Below, piece by piece: positions 8,939-17,140 of a stretch of DNA of 64,000 bases. The DNA is from AWTP1-18 sp036504515. GTDB lineage: Bacteria; Pseudomonadota; Gammaproteobacteria; Burkholderiales; Rhodocyclaceae. The stretch is taken from NCBI GenBank assembly GCA_036504515.1, contig DASXVA010000001.1:620001-684000 (forward strand), given 5' to 3'. The translations under genes were made by a program, and so were the position numbers. Position 1 is the stretch's first letter. Each line of letters opens with the position of its first letter. The notes under the pieces were generated by a model that worked only from the letters and a program-made list of their open reading frames with translations, did no database searches and was not told the DNA's origin.

Positions 8939-9056
8939 GGGCCACCTCGGTGTAATCGCTCTTGCGGCTTGTAGCCGCTGCGCAATTTAGCTGCGCTGCT
9001 GCGCCGGCCATAGCCGGCTGGTCACCCCGATTGGCGATAAGGATTTTTTCAAACAT
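8931..9056 (-). CDS. 41-codon ORF duplicating the 5' end of accC
   Basis: This ORF begins with its own ribosome site (GGGAG), encodes MFEKILIANRG exactly as accC does, then continues for 30 unrelated residues. It stops at a TGA that overlaps the accC start by 8 bases, in a different frame. Over the 11 shared codons the two copies differ at four bases, all synonymous third positions (ATC/ATT, CTT/CTG, AAT/AAC, CGG/CGA). It may be the original accC start, separated from the gene by a 118-bp insertion/duplication. It could now serve as a translated leader. Translation is inferred, not shown. Confidence 0.45.
   Translation of the reverse strand: MFEKILIANRGDQPAMAGAAAQLNCAAATSRKSDYTEVAHV
8964..9018. 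repeat. Palindromic unit inserted between accB and accC
   Basis: Two small hairpins, GCGGCT-TGT-AGCCGC (8964-8978) and GCCGGC-CATA-GCCGGC (9003-9018), flank repeated CTGCGC motifs. The unit lies between the two copies of the accC 5' end and looks like a REP-type extragenic element. Hairpins here could modulate accB/accC expression. Confidence 0.45.
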
Positions 9057-9112
9057 GGAATAACTCCCGGGAGGGAGAAGGCGAAGCGGTCTGGGCTTCT
9101 ACCTTCCCGCTA

Positions 9113-9556
9113 TCAGCCGATGACGAACAGGGGTTGGCCGAATTCGACAGGTTGGCCGTTTTCCACCAGGATGGCCTTGACGGTGCCGGAAGCGTCGGAC
9201 TCGATTTCGTTCATCAGCTTCATGGCCTCCAGAATGCAAAGGGTGTCGCCTTCCTTGACGGACTGACCCACTTCGACGAAGGGAGGATTGCCAGGGCTGC
9301 CGGAACGGTAGAAGGTACCAACCATGGGGGCGGTAACCACATGACCTTCGGGCAAGGCATTTTCAACAGGAGCTGCCGCAACCGGTGCCGCAGCAACGGG
9401 GGCAGCGGCAACAGGAGCACCAACCATCACCGTGGTGGGGGCTGCAGTCAGGTGCTTAGCAATGCGAATTTTCTCTTCGCCTTCGCTGATTTCCAGTTCG
9501 GAAATTCCCGAGTTCTGAACAAGGTCAATAAGAGTTTTGAGTTTTCTCAGGTCCAT
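9113..9556 (-). CDS. accB: Acetyl-CoA carboxylase, biotin carboxyl carrier protein
   Basis: 147 residues (E. coli 156). A short N-terminal helical region is followed by an Ala/Pro/Val linker with AAPV repeats (about 45-65). The C-terminal biotinyl domain carries EAMKLMNE, with Lys113 as the biotinylation site, and the 'thumb' region PMVGTFYRSGSPG. It shuttles carboxybiotin between AccC and the carboxyltransferase. It is the first acc gene of the operon, 62 bp downstream of aroQ. Confidence 0.97.
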   Translation of the reverse strand: MDLRKLKTLIDLVQNSGISELEISEGEEKIRIAKHLTAAPTTVMVGAPVAAAPVAAAPVAAAPVENALPEGHVVTAPMVGTFYRSGSPGNPPFVEVGQSVKEGDTLCILEAMKLMNEIESDASGTVKAILVENGQPVEFGQPLFVIG

Positions 9557-9618
9557 TTGCGTGTATCTCCCTGCAAACCCGGGCTAAAAATCACCCGGTG
9601 GATTTATTGGAATGGGTA

Positions 9619-10131
9619 TCAGGTACGTGCGATGCGGGTCAAGGCGGCGTCAAGGGCTAACAGATAGCCCTGGGCACCCAGGCCGCAGATCACACCGACA
9701 GCGATGTCGGAAAAATAGGAGTGACGGCGGAATTCCTCCCGCGCATGCACATTGGAGAGGTGAACCTCAATGAAAGGGATCGCCACGCCGGCCAGGGCAT
9801 CCCGCAGGGCGACGCTGGTATGGGTGTAACCGCCCGGGTTGATGAGGATGAACTCAATGCCTTCGCTTCTGGCGGAATGCACCCGGTCAATCAGTTCACC
9901 TTCATGGTTGCTCTGGAAACTCTCGATTTGCACACCGGAGGAACGGGCACGAGCCTCCATGGCTTGGTGAATGTCTGCCAGGGTAGTGTGGCCGTACACC
10001 TCGGGTTCCCGGGTGCCGAGAAGGTTCAGGTTGGGGCCGTGCAGCACCAGGACGCGGAGCGGCAGGGGCTTGCCATTGGCATCGCCACCCTTCTTGGAGC
10101 TGGCCTTTTGGCCGCGAGTTGGCTTCGTCAT
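9619..10131 (-). CDS. aroQ: 3-dehydroquinate dehydratase, type II
   Basis: 170 residues. The core from about residue 25 (LRVLVLHGPNLNLLGTREP) is typical AroQ, with the N-terminal catalytic-loop Tyr in EPEVYG, the NPGGYTHTSVAL segment and the EVHLSNVHAREEFR segment. It dehydrates 3-dehydroquinate to 3-dehydroshikimate in the shikimate pathway. The first 24 residues (MTKPTRGQKASSKKGG...) are a basic extension not normal for the family; no internal Met offers a shorter start. Its position upstream of accB is common in proteobacteria. Confidence 0.94.
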   Translation of the reverse strand: MTKPTRGQKASSKKGGDANGKPLPLRVLVLHGPNLNLLGTREPEVYGHTTLADIHQAMEARARSSGVQIESFQSNHEGELIDRVHSARSEGIEFILINPGGYTHTSVALRDALAGVAIPFIEVHLSNVHAREEFRRHSYFSDIAVGVICGLGAQGYLLALDAALTRIART

Positions 10132-10198
10132 GGCTGCTAGTTTGCCGCAAATGACAGCAGTTTGTCCAGATGCTGAGTTTTCAGGCCGATTTTTCCGC

Positions 10199-10753
10199 TT
10201 ATTTGCGGGCTAACAAGCGGTTCAATTCCGCCGTCAGATCCGCTTCGTTCCATTGTCCCAATCGGGTGGCTGCAAGCTGCCCCTGGCGATCCACAATGAA
10301 AGAAAAGGGAAGGCCTTGAGCACTATTGCCCAAGGGGGCGCTGAGTTCCAGCCGAGTTGGCGGAGCGAGCAGAATGGGATAGCTGACCGGTGTTGAGCGC
10401 AGAAATTCCTGAACCGGGGCTGCATCGTCCAGTGCAACACCAATGAATTGCACGTCTTTATCAGCAAAGTTCTGCTGAATACGGGAAAAGGCTGGCATTT
10501 CTGCCCGACAGGGGGGGCACCAAGCTGCCCAGAGATTGACGACCAGAAGTTTTCCCTTCCACTCGTCCAGATTTTTAGGCTGTCCGTTGAGGTCGGTGAC
10601 CGGGGCATCCAGCAGTCTTGCCAGGGCTTCCTTGCTATTTGCAGGCGGCGGGCTGCCGTTTCCTGTGTCCTGCTGCTTGCCCGCTTGATAGCCGGCCCAG
10701 CCCGCCAATAATGAGACAGCGGCAATCAACAGCCAGCGCAGGGAAGAATTCAT
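10199..10753 (-). CDS. TlpA-family thiol:disulfide oxidoreductase
   Basis: 184 residues. An N-terminal signal anchor (about 5-22, LRWLLIAAVSLLAGWAGYQAG) exports it to the periplasmic face. The thioredoxin fold has the active site WCPPC (about 79-83) and a cis-Pro region GLPFSF. TlpA/ResA-type proteins reduce disulfides in the envelope, often for cytochrome maturation, so it is probably a reductant. Its start overlaps the stop of the upstream gene by four bases (ATGA), which implies translational coupling. Confidence 0.9.
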   Translation of the reverse strand: MNSSLRWLLIAAVSLLAGWAGYQAGKQQDTGNGSPPPANSKEALARLLDAPVTDLNGQPKNLDEWKGKLLVVNLWAAWCPPCRAEMPAFSRIQQNFADKDVQFIGVALDDAAPVQEFLRSTPVSYPILLAPPTRLELSAPLGNSAQGLPFSFIVDRQGQLAATRLGQWNEADLTAELNRLLARK

Positions 10754-11352
10754 TCAACGGTTTCCAGCAGCGCTGCCACAGTGCTGGCTTTGGCTCTCTC
10801 GTGGCGGGTACTGCCCGAACGTTGCCGTTCTACGGTGAGGGGATAGACCGCCAGGGTGACGGGCAGGTCATCCCACTCCAGATGGAGCAAAGTTTCCGGC
10901 GTATCGGGGCCGTGGCGACGGGGTTCGGAGCTGCCGTATTCGATATTGCGCGAGAGCAGGGAGATTTCCACGTCCTTGGCGCTGTCAGCAAACAGGTCGA
11001 TTTCGATGCTGGAGGCGCGGCCCGCCGTGCCATCAAGGACGGCACCGGTCAGATAGGGACGGAAATCCTCCATCAGGGCCATGATTTCCAGGGCCGCCTC
11101 GCGCATTTCCCGCAGGCGTTCCTTAACCTCGTCTTCCTGATAAAGGGATTGGTAGGTGCGCAGTTCGATCTGGACTTCATCGTTGGTCGGCAGGGCCGAA
11201 CCTTCAGCGTAGCCAAGGTTGCGGGCAGCTTTGCGCTTGGCGTAGCCGTAATCGTTGATGCCGTCCTCGGCCATCATGCGCGCTGCTGCGGCTGCAATGG
11301 CCTGGCGGGAAGCGCTGTTGCCGGCGCGGGGAGCTTGCTTGTGGCGTGTCAT
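10750..11352 (-). CDS. Uncharacterised 200-residue protein coupled to tlpA
   Basis: I do not recognise this family with confidence. The N-terminal third is basic and helical (SRQAIAAAAARMMAEDG, YAKRKAARNLG). The middle is a charged coiled region, and the C-terminal half is beta-rich with acidic residues (IEIDLFADSAKDVEISLL). Some features recall minimal nucleotidyltransferases, but I cannot place the catalytic triad. It overlaps the TlpA-like gene by ATGA and is divergent from mpl. Conservation next to mpl would be the best clue to its role. Confidence 0.75.
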   Translation of the reverse strand: MTRHKQAPRAGNSASRQAIAAAAARMMAEDGINDYGYAKRKAARNLGYAEGSALPTNDEVQIELRTYQSLYQEDEVKERLREMREAALEIMALMEDFRPYLTGAVLDGTAGRASSIEIDLFADSAKDVEISLLSRNIEYGSSEPRRHGPDTPETLLHLEWDDLPVTLAVYPLTVERQRSGSTRHERAKASTVAALLETVE

Positions 11353-11489
11353 GGCGTCAGTTCCCGGGGGTTTCCCCCCGCTTATCGGGCACGGCGATGG
11401 GCAAGGTGGCGGGTAAACTCAGATTCATTCTAACCGCCTGCCCCTGTTCTCTAGCGGCCGGCCATCCTTTTGATAAAGCGGGTTTCTCC

Positions 11490-12836
11490 ATGCATATCCA
11501 CATCCTGGGCATCTGCGGCACTTTCATGGGCGGCATCGCCCTCCTTGCCCGTTCGGCGGGTCATCGGGTGACGGGCTGTGACGCCAATGTCTATCCTCCC
11601 ATGAGCACCCAACTCGAAGAGCAGGGTATCGAACTGGTCAACGGCTACGCCGCCGGTCAAATCGACCTGAAGCCGGACCTGTTTGTGGTGGGGAATGCCA
11701 TTTCCCGGGGGAATCCCCTGCTGGAAGAGATTTTGAACCGCAATCTTCCCTATGTTTCTGGCCCCCAATGGCTGGCAGAGAACATTTTGCAGGGGAAATG
11801 GGTGCTTGGCGTGGCAGGAACCCATGGCAAGACCACCACCACGTCGATGCTGGCCTGGATACTGGAAGATGCCGGCCTTAACCCTGGCTTTCTGGTGGGA
11901 GGCGTTCCCCAGGACTTCGGCGTTTCCGCACGGCTGACGGATTCGCCTTTCTTTGTCATCGAGGCGGATGAATACGACACCGCCTTTTGCGACAAGCGGT
12001 CAAAGTTCGTTCATTACCACCCGCGAACGGTGATCCTCAATAATCTTGAATTCGATCACGCCGATATCTTTGCAGATCTTGCCGCTATCGAGACGCAATT
12101 TCATCATTTGGTGCGAACTATCCCCGGGCAAGGCCTGATTGTGGCCAATGGCGCTGAAACTTCCCTCAAACGAGTATTGGATCGTGGCTGCTGGAGCCCG
12201 GTGGAATGGTTCAACACTGCTGAAGGCTGGCAGGCTGAAGCGGGGGAGGGAGATACTTTTACCTTGACGCAGCATGGCCTCAGCCAAGGGAGCTCCAGCT
12301 TGACCTTGGCGGGAGCCCACAATCAGGCCAATGCCGTAGCGGCTTTGCTGGCGGCTCGCCACGTGGGGGTGCGGTTGGAGGCAGGCTTATCTGCCCTGAC
12401 CCGGTTCAGGGGAATCAAACGTCGGCTGGAGGTCAGGGGTACGGTACGGGGTGTGACGGTTTACGACGATTTCGCCCATCACCCTACCGCCATCGAAGTC
12501 ACTATCGCCGGTTTGCGTCGCAAGGTCGGAAAGGGGAGCCGGATATTTGCTGTTCTGGAACCCCGCTCCAACACTATGAAGTTGGGCACCATGAAGGCCC
12601 AACTTCCGGCCAGTCTGGCAGAGGCGGACAAGGTCTTTTGTTATTCCAACAACCTGGGTTGGGATGTGGCCGGCGCCTTGGCGCCTTTGGGCACCAAGGC
12701 CCTGGTTTCCGAAGATTTGGCCGTTCTGGTGAAAACCATCGCGGCCGAAGCCCGGGAAGGGGATCAGATATTGGTTATGAGTAATGGCAGTTTTGGCGGC
12801 ATTCACGGCAAATTGCTGGATGCCCTGGCGGCTTAA
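11490..12836 (+). CDS. mpl: UDP-N-acetylmuramate:L-alanyl-gamma-D-glutamyl-meso-diaminopimelate ligase
   Basis: 448 residues, close to the usual 450-460. It has the Mur-ligase N-domain MHIHILGICGTFMGG and the ATP-binding motif GVAGTHGKTTTTSM (about 107-120). VIEADEYDTAF and the C-domain DDFAHHPTAI also match Mpl rather than MurC. It reattaches the recycled tripeptide to UDP-MurNAc in the cytoplasm (peptidoglycan recycling). The frame is open 48 codons further upstream, but MHIHIL is the family start. A strong hairpin terminator follows. Confidence 0.95.
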   Translation: MHIHILGICGTFMGGIALLARSAGHRVTGCDANVYPPMSTQLEEQGIELVNGYAAGQIDLKPDLFVVGNAISRGNPLLEEILNRNLPYVSGPQWLAENILQGKWVLGVAGTHGKTTTTSMLAWILEDAGLNPGFLVGGVPQDFGVSARLTDSPFFVIEADEYDTAFCDKRSKFVHYHPRTVILNNLEFDHADIFADLAAIETQFHHLVRTIPGQGLIVANGAETSLKRVLDRGCWSPVEWFNTAEGWQAEAGEGDTFTLTQHGLSQGSSSLTLAGAHNQANAVAALLAARHVGVRLEAGLSALTRFRGIKRRLEVRGTVRGVTVYDDFAHHPTAIEVTIAGLRRKVGKGSRIFAVLEPRSNTMKLGTMKAQLPASLAEADKVFCYSNNLGWDVAGALAPLGTKALVSEDLAVLVKTIAAEAREGDQILVMSNGSFGGIHGKLLDALAA

Positions 12837-12865
12837 AGCGGCAGTTGCCCTTGCCCAAAAAGAAT

Positions 12866-12900
12866 CGGCCCGTCGGATTACCGACGGGCCGTTCTAGTCT
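12866..12900 (+). terminator. Intrinsic terminator after mpl
   Basis: Perfect 11-bp GC-rich stem CGGCCCGTCGG/CCGACGGGCCG with an ATTA loop, followed by a short T-containing tail (TTCTAGTCT), 30 bp after the mpl stop. Confidence 0.75.
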
Positions 12901-12995
12901 CCTCCTCCGCTTTGTTCTGGCGAAGATTCTGATTTTTATTTGGCTGATGAAACTTGCTTTTGGGTGCTCAGCCGGACACCATGTGTTTCTCGATG

Positions 12996-13014
12996 ACTTA
13001 ATTATACATTAAGT
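12996..13014. promoter_or_regulatory. AT-rich palindrome upstream of the SCO1 gene
   Basis: ACTTAAT-TATAC-ATTAAGT, a perfect 7-bp inverted repeat, lies 115 bp before the SCO1-family start in an AT-rich stretch that probably also holds its promoter. It is a possible operator; the regulator is unknown. Confidence 0.3.
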
Positions 13015-13129
13015 TTGAAATAATAAAGTCGAAAGCTTAAAAATTTTAGCGAATTGCCATGACAGGGCAAAGTCGCGTCGGTGACAGTGTTCAAATCACC
13101 GGCTTGTCTGATGAATAAGGAAGAAAGAC

Positions 13130-13786
13130 ATGAAGGCAATCTGGCGTAAAAGTTTGCTGGCAGGCGGGGTTTTGCTGGCAGTTTCTGGTGGCTGGCTGGC
13201 TTCCCGGGCAATCCACCATGACGGCGGCCATCTCCTGCAGCCAGTGGTGAAGTCAGCCACTTTATTGACCGAGGAAAAGCCCTTGCCCGCCTTTCAACTC
13301 CAGGGGGCGGGCGGAGCTTTTACCAATGCCAATCTTGAGGGGGCTTGGACCTTCATGTTTTTTGGCTACACCCATTGCCCTGATGTCTGCCCGACAGCCT
13401 TGTCCCTGATGCGGGATGTGCGCAGTCGTTTGGCGGGTGGTTCCGCACCGTTGCCCAAGGTAGTGTTTGTTTCGGTGGATGCCGCGCGGGACAGCCTTGA
13501 TCTCTTGGGCCGCTATGTGCCGGCCTTTGATCCGAGTTTTATCGGGGTGACTGGCACGGATGAGGCCTTGGCGCCCCTGGTGAAGACCTTGGGAGTGTTC
13601 TACCAGCGGCATGAAAAAGAAGATCCTCGCAATTACACCGTGGACCACTCGGCCGCCATGTACCTGATTGATCCCAAGGGTCAACTAAAGGCCATTTTCA
13701 TGCCGCCAATTCCTGCCGAGCGGATGGCGGCCGATTACTTGGCTATTACAACCGCAGCGCTTAACCAACCCGGCACTGGTAAATAG
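13130..13786 (+). CDS. SCO1/SenC family copper-binding thioredoxin-like protein
   Basis: 218 residues. An N-terminal membrane anchor (about 8-25) is followed by a thioredoxin-like domain with the copper-binding CPDVC (CxxxC, about 83-87, in FFGYTHCPDVCPTAL). A distant His occurs in the DHSAAMYLID segment. SCO proteins deliver copper to, or reduce the CuA site of, cytochrome c oxidase at the periplasmic face. The start follows an AAGGAAG site. No oxidase genes are nearby, so this copy may act in trans. It is convergent with the SulP gene 3 bp away. Confidence 0.92.
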   Translation: MKAIWRKSLLAGGVLLAVSGGWLASRAIHHDGGHLLQPVVKSATLLTEEKPLPAFQLQGAGGAFTNANLEGAWTFMFFGYTHCPDVCPTALSLMRDVRSRLAGGSAPLPKVVFVSVDAARDSLDLLGRYVPAFDPSFIGVTGTDEALAPLVKTLGVFYQRHEKEDPRNYTVDHSAAMYLIDPKGQLKAIFMPPIPAERMAADYLAITTAALNQPGTGK

Positions 13787-13789
13787 TCT

Positions 13790-15427
13790 TTAGTTGCTGC
13801 GGGTGGCTTTCCAGTCGGCCAGCCGTGGATAGACGTTGCTTTCTCCCACTTTGGTAACGATGCCGCCTCGCTCCAGCTTGCGCTGGACATTGGGGCGGAT
13901 TTCGCAAAGAACCACCGTGGCCTTTCCGCGCTGGAAGTCGTTGATCAGCTCGCTCAAGGCCTGAATTCCCGTCGCATCGACAAAGGGCACCCGGCCCATG
14001 CGCAGAACGACGGTATCCACTTTCTCCTGAATACTGGCCAGGGTGCTTTGCAGCTTTTCTGCCGCACCAAAGAAGAAGGGGCCGTCAATACTGTAGATCA
14101 GGGTGCGGGCAGGGGCCTTGGCATCATCGCTGTCAGCGATCAGGCCCTCATCCAGATGGCTGTCGGTTTCGTCCTGAACTTCCACGGACTGGGCCATGCG
14201 CTGCATGAACAGCAGTGAAGCAAGGACAACCCCGACGTTAACGGCCAGCACCAAATCAGCAAATACCGTCAGACCGAAGGTAATCAGCAATATCCCCATA
14301 TCCCCTTTGGGAGATGTGCGCAGTAAGTGCAAAAAGTGATGTAGTTCACTCATGTTCCAAGCAACTACGAAGAGGATGGCCGACAAAGCACAAAGGGGAA
14401 TGTAGGAAGCCAAGGGGGCCGCGACGAGGATGATCATCAGCAAAGTGGCTGCGTGAACCATCCCGGCCAAGGGGCTGCTGGCACCGTTGCGAATGTTGGT
14501 GGCGGTTCGGGCAATAGCTCCGGTGGCAGCAAAGCCGCCGAACAGCGGGGCGGCAACATTGGCGATGCCCTGGCCGACTAGTTCCTGATTCGGGTCATGT
14601 TTGGTACCGGCCATACCGTCGGCAACGACGGCGGACAGCAAGGATTCAATCGCACCCAAGAGGGCAATGGTGAAGGCTGGGCCGATAAGCTTGACCAGAT
14701 CACTGCTGGAAAAATCCGGGATATCAAACGCGGGGAGCTCCCGGGGAATACCGCCAAAAGCGCTGCCGATGGTTGCCACGCCGTCAAACTGAAAAATTGA
14801 TTGGATGGCCGTCACAACCACCATGGCAACCAAAGGACCGGGTATCCGCTTGAAAACCTTGGGGCTGAAGAGATTCAGGGCCAGGGCGAGCAGGGCAAGT
14901 AGCGTGGTAGTCCAATGCAGTTGCGGTAGGGATAACAGCAGTTGGCCGAGTTTCTGGTGGAAATGCTCACCTGAAGCGGCAGGATGCAGACCGAAGAAGT
15001 CTTTCCATTGTCCAACCCAGATAATCACGCCGATACCGGTGGTGAAGCCAACAATGACCGGTGCCGGGATGAACTTGATGACCGCACCAAACCGCGCCAG
15101 CCCCATGGCAATCAGAATGACCCCGGCCATCAGCGTCGCGACTTGCAGGCCGGCGATGCCGTATTTGGCCGTAATGCCGGACAGAATGACAATGAAAGCA
15201 CCCGTCGGACCAGCAATCTGAAGGCGACTGCCGCCAAACGCCGAGGTCAGAAACCCCGCAACGATGGCGGTGTAAATCCCCTGTTCCGGCTTGGCACCAC
15301 TGGCAATGGCAAAGGCCATGGCCAAGGGCAGGGCCACAACGCCCACAACCAACCCGGCAACCAGGTTGTTTACGAAATGGCCTTTGCCCATTAGGCCAGC
15401 GTGACGGGCTTCGAGGAATGCGATCAT
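13790..15427 (-). CDS. SulP-family anion permease with STAS domain
   Basis: 545 residues. About ten to twelve membrane helices (residues 20-405) carry SulP motifs such as GPTGAFIVILSGI and EQGIYTAI. An acidic linker and a C-terminal STAS domain (about 440-540) with the VDATGIQAL motif follow. SulP proteins move sulfate, bicarbonate, dicarboxylates or other anions across the inner membrane; the substrate is not predictable. It appears to be a single-gene unit. Confidence 0.92.
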   Translation of the reverse strand: MIAFLEARHAGLMGKGHFVNNLVAGLVVGVVALPLAMAFAIASGAKPEQGIYTAIVAGFLTSAFGGSRLQIAGPTGAFIVILSGITAKYGIAGLQVATLMAGVILIAMGLARFGAVIKFIPAPVIVGFTTGIGVIIWVGQWKDFFGLHPAASGEHFHQKLGQLLLSLPQLHWTTTLLALLALALNLFSPKVFKRIPGPLVAMVVVTAIQSIFQFDGVATIGSAFGGIPRELPAFDIPDFSSSDLVKLIGPAFTIALLGAIESLLSAVVADGMAGTKHDPNQELVGQGIANVAAPLFGGFAATGAIARTATNIRNGASSPLAGMVHAATLLMIILVAAPLASYIPLCALSAILFVVAWNMSELHHFLHLLRTSPKGDMGILLITFGLTVFADLVLAVNVGVVLASLLFMQRMAQSVEVQDETDSHLDEGLIADSDDAKAPARTLIYSIDGPFFFGAAEKLQSTLASIQEKVDTVVLRMGRVPFVDATGIQALSELINDFQRGKATVVLCEIRPNVQRKLERGGIVTKVGESNVYPRLADWKATRSN

Positions 15428-15513
15428 CTTTGAAATCTAAACTAATTAACTGACGTTGAGCTTAAACCTATGATCGACGTTTTAATCGAAGGAATACATC
15501 GGCTGCAAAGCAA

Positions 15514-15537
15514 AAAGGGCAGCCTAAGCTGCCCTTT
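15514..15537 (-). terminator. Intrinsic terminator after rpoH
   Basis: Stem AAAGGGCAGC/GCTGCCCTTT with a 4-base loop. Read on the minus strand it is followed by a run of T, 24 bp after the rpoH stop. Confidence 0.8.
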
Positions 15538-15561
15538 GGGGGTGAAACGGTCTGAATCGGC

Positions 15562-16455
15562 TTAGTGGGCCGGGCTCAGAAATGCTTTCATCTTTTGCAA
15601 GGCTTTGGTTTCGATCTGACGAATGCGTTCTGCGGAGACGCCAAATTCAGCTGCCAGTTCATGCAGAGTAGCAGCCTCTTCGCCTTCTTCCACCAGCCAA
15701 CGGCGCTGGATGATGGCGCGGCTGCGGTCATCCAATCCGGCCAAGGCTTTTTGCAAACCTTCACCTTGCAGCGTGTCGTATTCCCGTTGGGCGATACGGG
15801 CTGTAGGTTCGGTGCTCTCGTCCGCAGTCAACCAAGCGATGGGAGAGAAGCGTTCTTCTTCGTCATCATGGAGTGGTTCAAGGGAGACATCACCACCGGA
15901 AAGGCGGGTTTCCATTTCCACCACTTCTTCGGGTTTGACACCGAGTCGGCTGGCAACGGACTGGACTTCTTCCGGGCCCAGCGTGCCAAGGTCCTTCTTC
16001 ATGCTGCGCAGATTGAAGAACAGCTTGCGCTGAGCCTTGGTGGTGGCGATTTTCACCAGCCGCCAGTTCTTGACCACATATTCGTGAATTTCAGCCTTGA
16101 TCCAGTGCATGGCGAAGGAAACAAGGCGCACCCCGCGATCCGGGTCAAAGCGTTTCACCGCCTTCATCAGGCCGATATTGCCTTCCTGGATCAGGTCAGC
16201 ATGGGGCAGTCCGTAACCCAGATAGCCGCGCGCAACTGCCACCACCAGACGCAGGTGGGAAAGCACCAGTTTGCGGGCAGCCTCAAGATCCTCGCTGTCG
16301 CGGAAACGGCGCGCCAAATCGGATTCTTCTGCTTCCGTCAGCATGGGCACGCGATTGGCAGCCTGGATATAGGCTTCCAAACTTCCCGTTGCAGACGGTA
16401 CCAAGTTCAATGCAGACAGCGGATTAACAGGTGTCAGGGCATGGCTCATAGTCAC
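15562..16455 (-). CDS. rpoH: RNA polymerase heat-shock sigma factor (sigma-32)
   Basis: 297 residues (E. coli RpoH 284). It has region 2 with LIQEGNIGLMKAVKRFDP and the RpoH box QRKLFFNLR (about 142-150), which separates it from RpoD/RpoS. Region 4 at the C-terminus holds the helix-turn-helix (TLHELAAEFGVSAERIRQIE). It directs RNA polymerase to chaperone and protease genes after heat stress. The start has a strong AAGGAGG site. A perfect CIRCE element lies 23 bp upstream, so HrcA repression of the heat-shock sigma factor itself is predicted. Confidence 0.97.
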   Translation of the reverse strand: MTMSHALTPVNPLSALNLVPSATGSLEAYIQAANRVPMLTEAEESDLARRFRDSEDLEAARKLVLSHLRLVVAVARGYLGYGLPHADLIQEGNIGLMKAVKRFDPDRGVRLVSFAMHWIKAEIHEYVVKNWRLVKIATTKAQRKLFFNLRSMKKDLGTLGPEEVQSVASRLGVKPEEVVEMETRLSGGDVSLEPLHDDEEERFSPIAWLTADESTEPTARIAQREYDTLQGEGLQKALAGLDDRSRAIIQRRWLVEEGEEAATLHELAAEFGVSAERIRQIETKALQKMKAFLSPAH

Positions 16456-16477
16456 GACCTCCTTTTCTGGTTCAAGT

Positions 16478-16504
16478 TTAGCACTCGGGACATGAGAGTG
16501 CTAA
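16478..16504 (-). promoter_or_regulatory. CIRCE element (HrcA operator) upstream of rpoH
   Basis: TTAGCACTC-N9-GAGTGCTAA is identical to the CIRCE consensus, 23 bp before the rpoH start. On the minus strand a TTAGCA...TAAACT pair with an 18-base spacer overlaps it and could be the promoter, placing HrcA in position to block transcription. Confidence 0.93.
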
Positions 16505-16528
16505 TGGGAGAACAAGTTCCCGGCGGGC

Positions 16529-17023
16529 TCAAGCGGCCAGCAGTTCTTCCAGGAGTGCCTGGAATTTTGCGAAATCCGGTTCCCCGAGATAGGTCTGGAC
16601 AACCCGGCCTTGCTTGTCGATCAGGATGCTGGTGGGGGTCAGGCGAATGCCGCCGAAAGACTTGGCAATCTCTCCTTTGCTATCCAAAATGACCTTGAAA
16701 GGCAGGCCGCTCTTCTGAACATAGGTCTTTACATACTCGGCCGGGTCGTAATCCATGGCTACTGCCAGGGTTTCAAAGCCTTTGCCCGTGTATTTACGGT
16801 GAATTTCCATCAATTTCGGCATTTCAGCCATGCAGGTGGTGCAGCTTGTGGCCCAAAAGTTCACCAGAACGACTTTTCCCTTGAGTCCGTCCAGGGAAAG
16901 CTGCTCCCCTTGCAAGGTGGTTGCGGCAAGGGGTGGCGCGCTGCCTTTCTTGCCCAGAAAGAGCCATCCACCGACCAAAAAGGCGCCGGCAACGATAAAT
17001 ATGACAATAGATTTCAATTTCAT
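16529..17023 (-). CDS. TlpA-like periplasmic thioredoxin
   Basis: 164 residues. A signal anchor (about 3-22) and a thioredoxin/AhpC-TSA fold with active site CTTC in WATSCTTCMAEMP (about 61-64) are clear. The Thr-Thr dipeptide replaces the usual Pro-Pro/Glu-Pro and may shift redox potential. The cis-Pro region is LTPTSILI. It is probably an envelope disulfide reductant or peroxiredoxin-like protein. The start MKLKSIV follows an AGGGAAGG site; the longer open frame upstream is discarded. It precedes rpoH by 73 bp, but the CIRCE lies between them. Confidence 0.88.
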   Translation of the reverse strand: MKLKSIVIFIVAGAFLVGGWLFLGKKGSAPPLAATTLQGEQLSLDGLKGKVVLVNFWATSCTTCMAEMPKLMEIHRKYTGKGFETLAVAMDYDPAEYVKTYVQKSGLPFKVILDSKGEIAKSFGGIRLTPTSILIDKQGRVVQTYLGEPDFAKFQALLEELLAA

Positions 17024-17140
17024 TGAGATAATCCTTCCCTCTGCGGTCCTGATCCTAGGATGGCAATAAACCGGTAGTACGTAACAGGTAGCAATTCTGG
17101 ACATTTTGACCCCAACTGTCATCCAGAGGGGGCCAGGGAT

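Noticed and set aside
11346..11489. 48-codon upstream extension of mpl
   Set aside because: It overlaps the divergent gene's start, and the family begins at MHIHIL.
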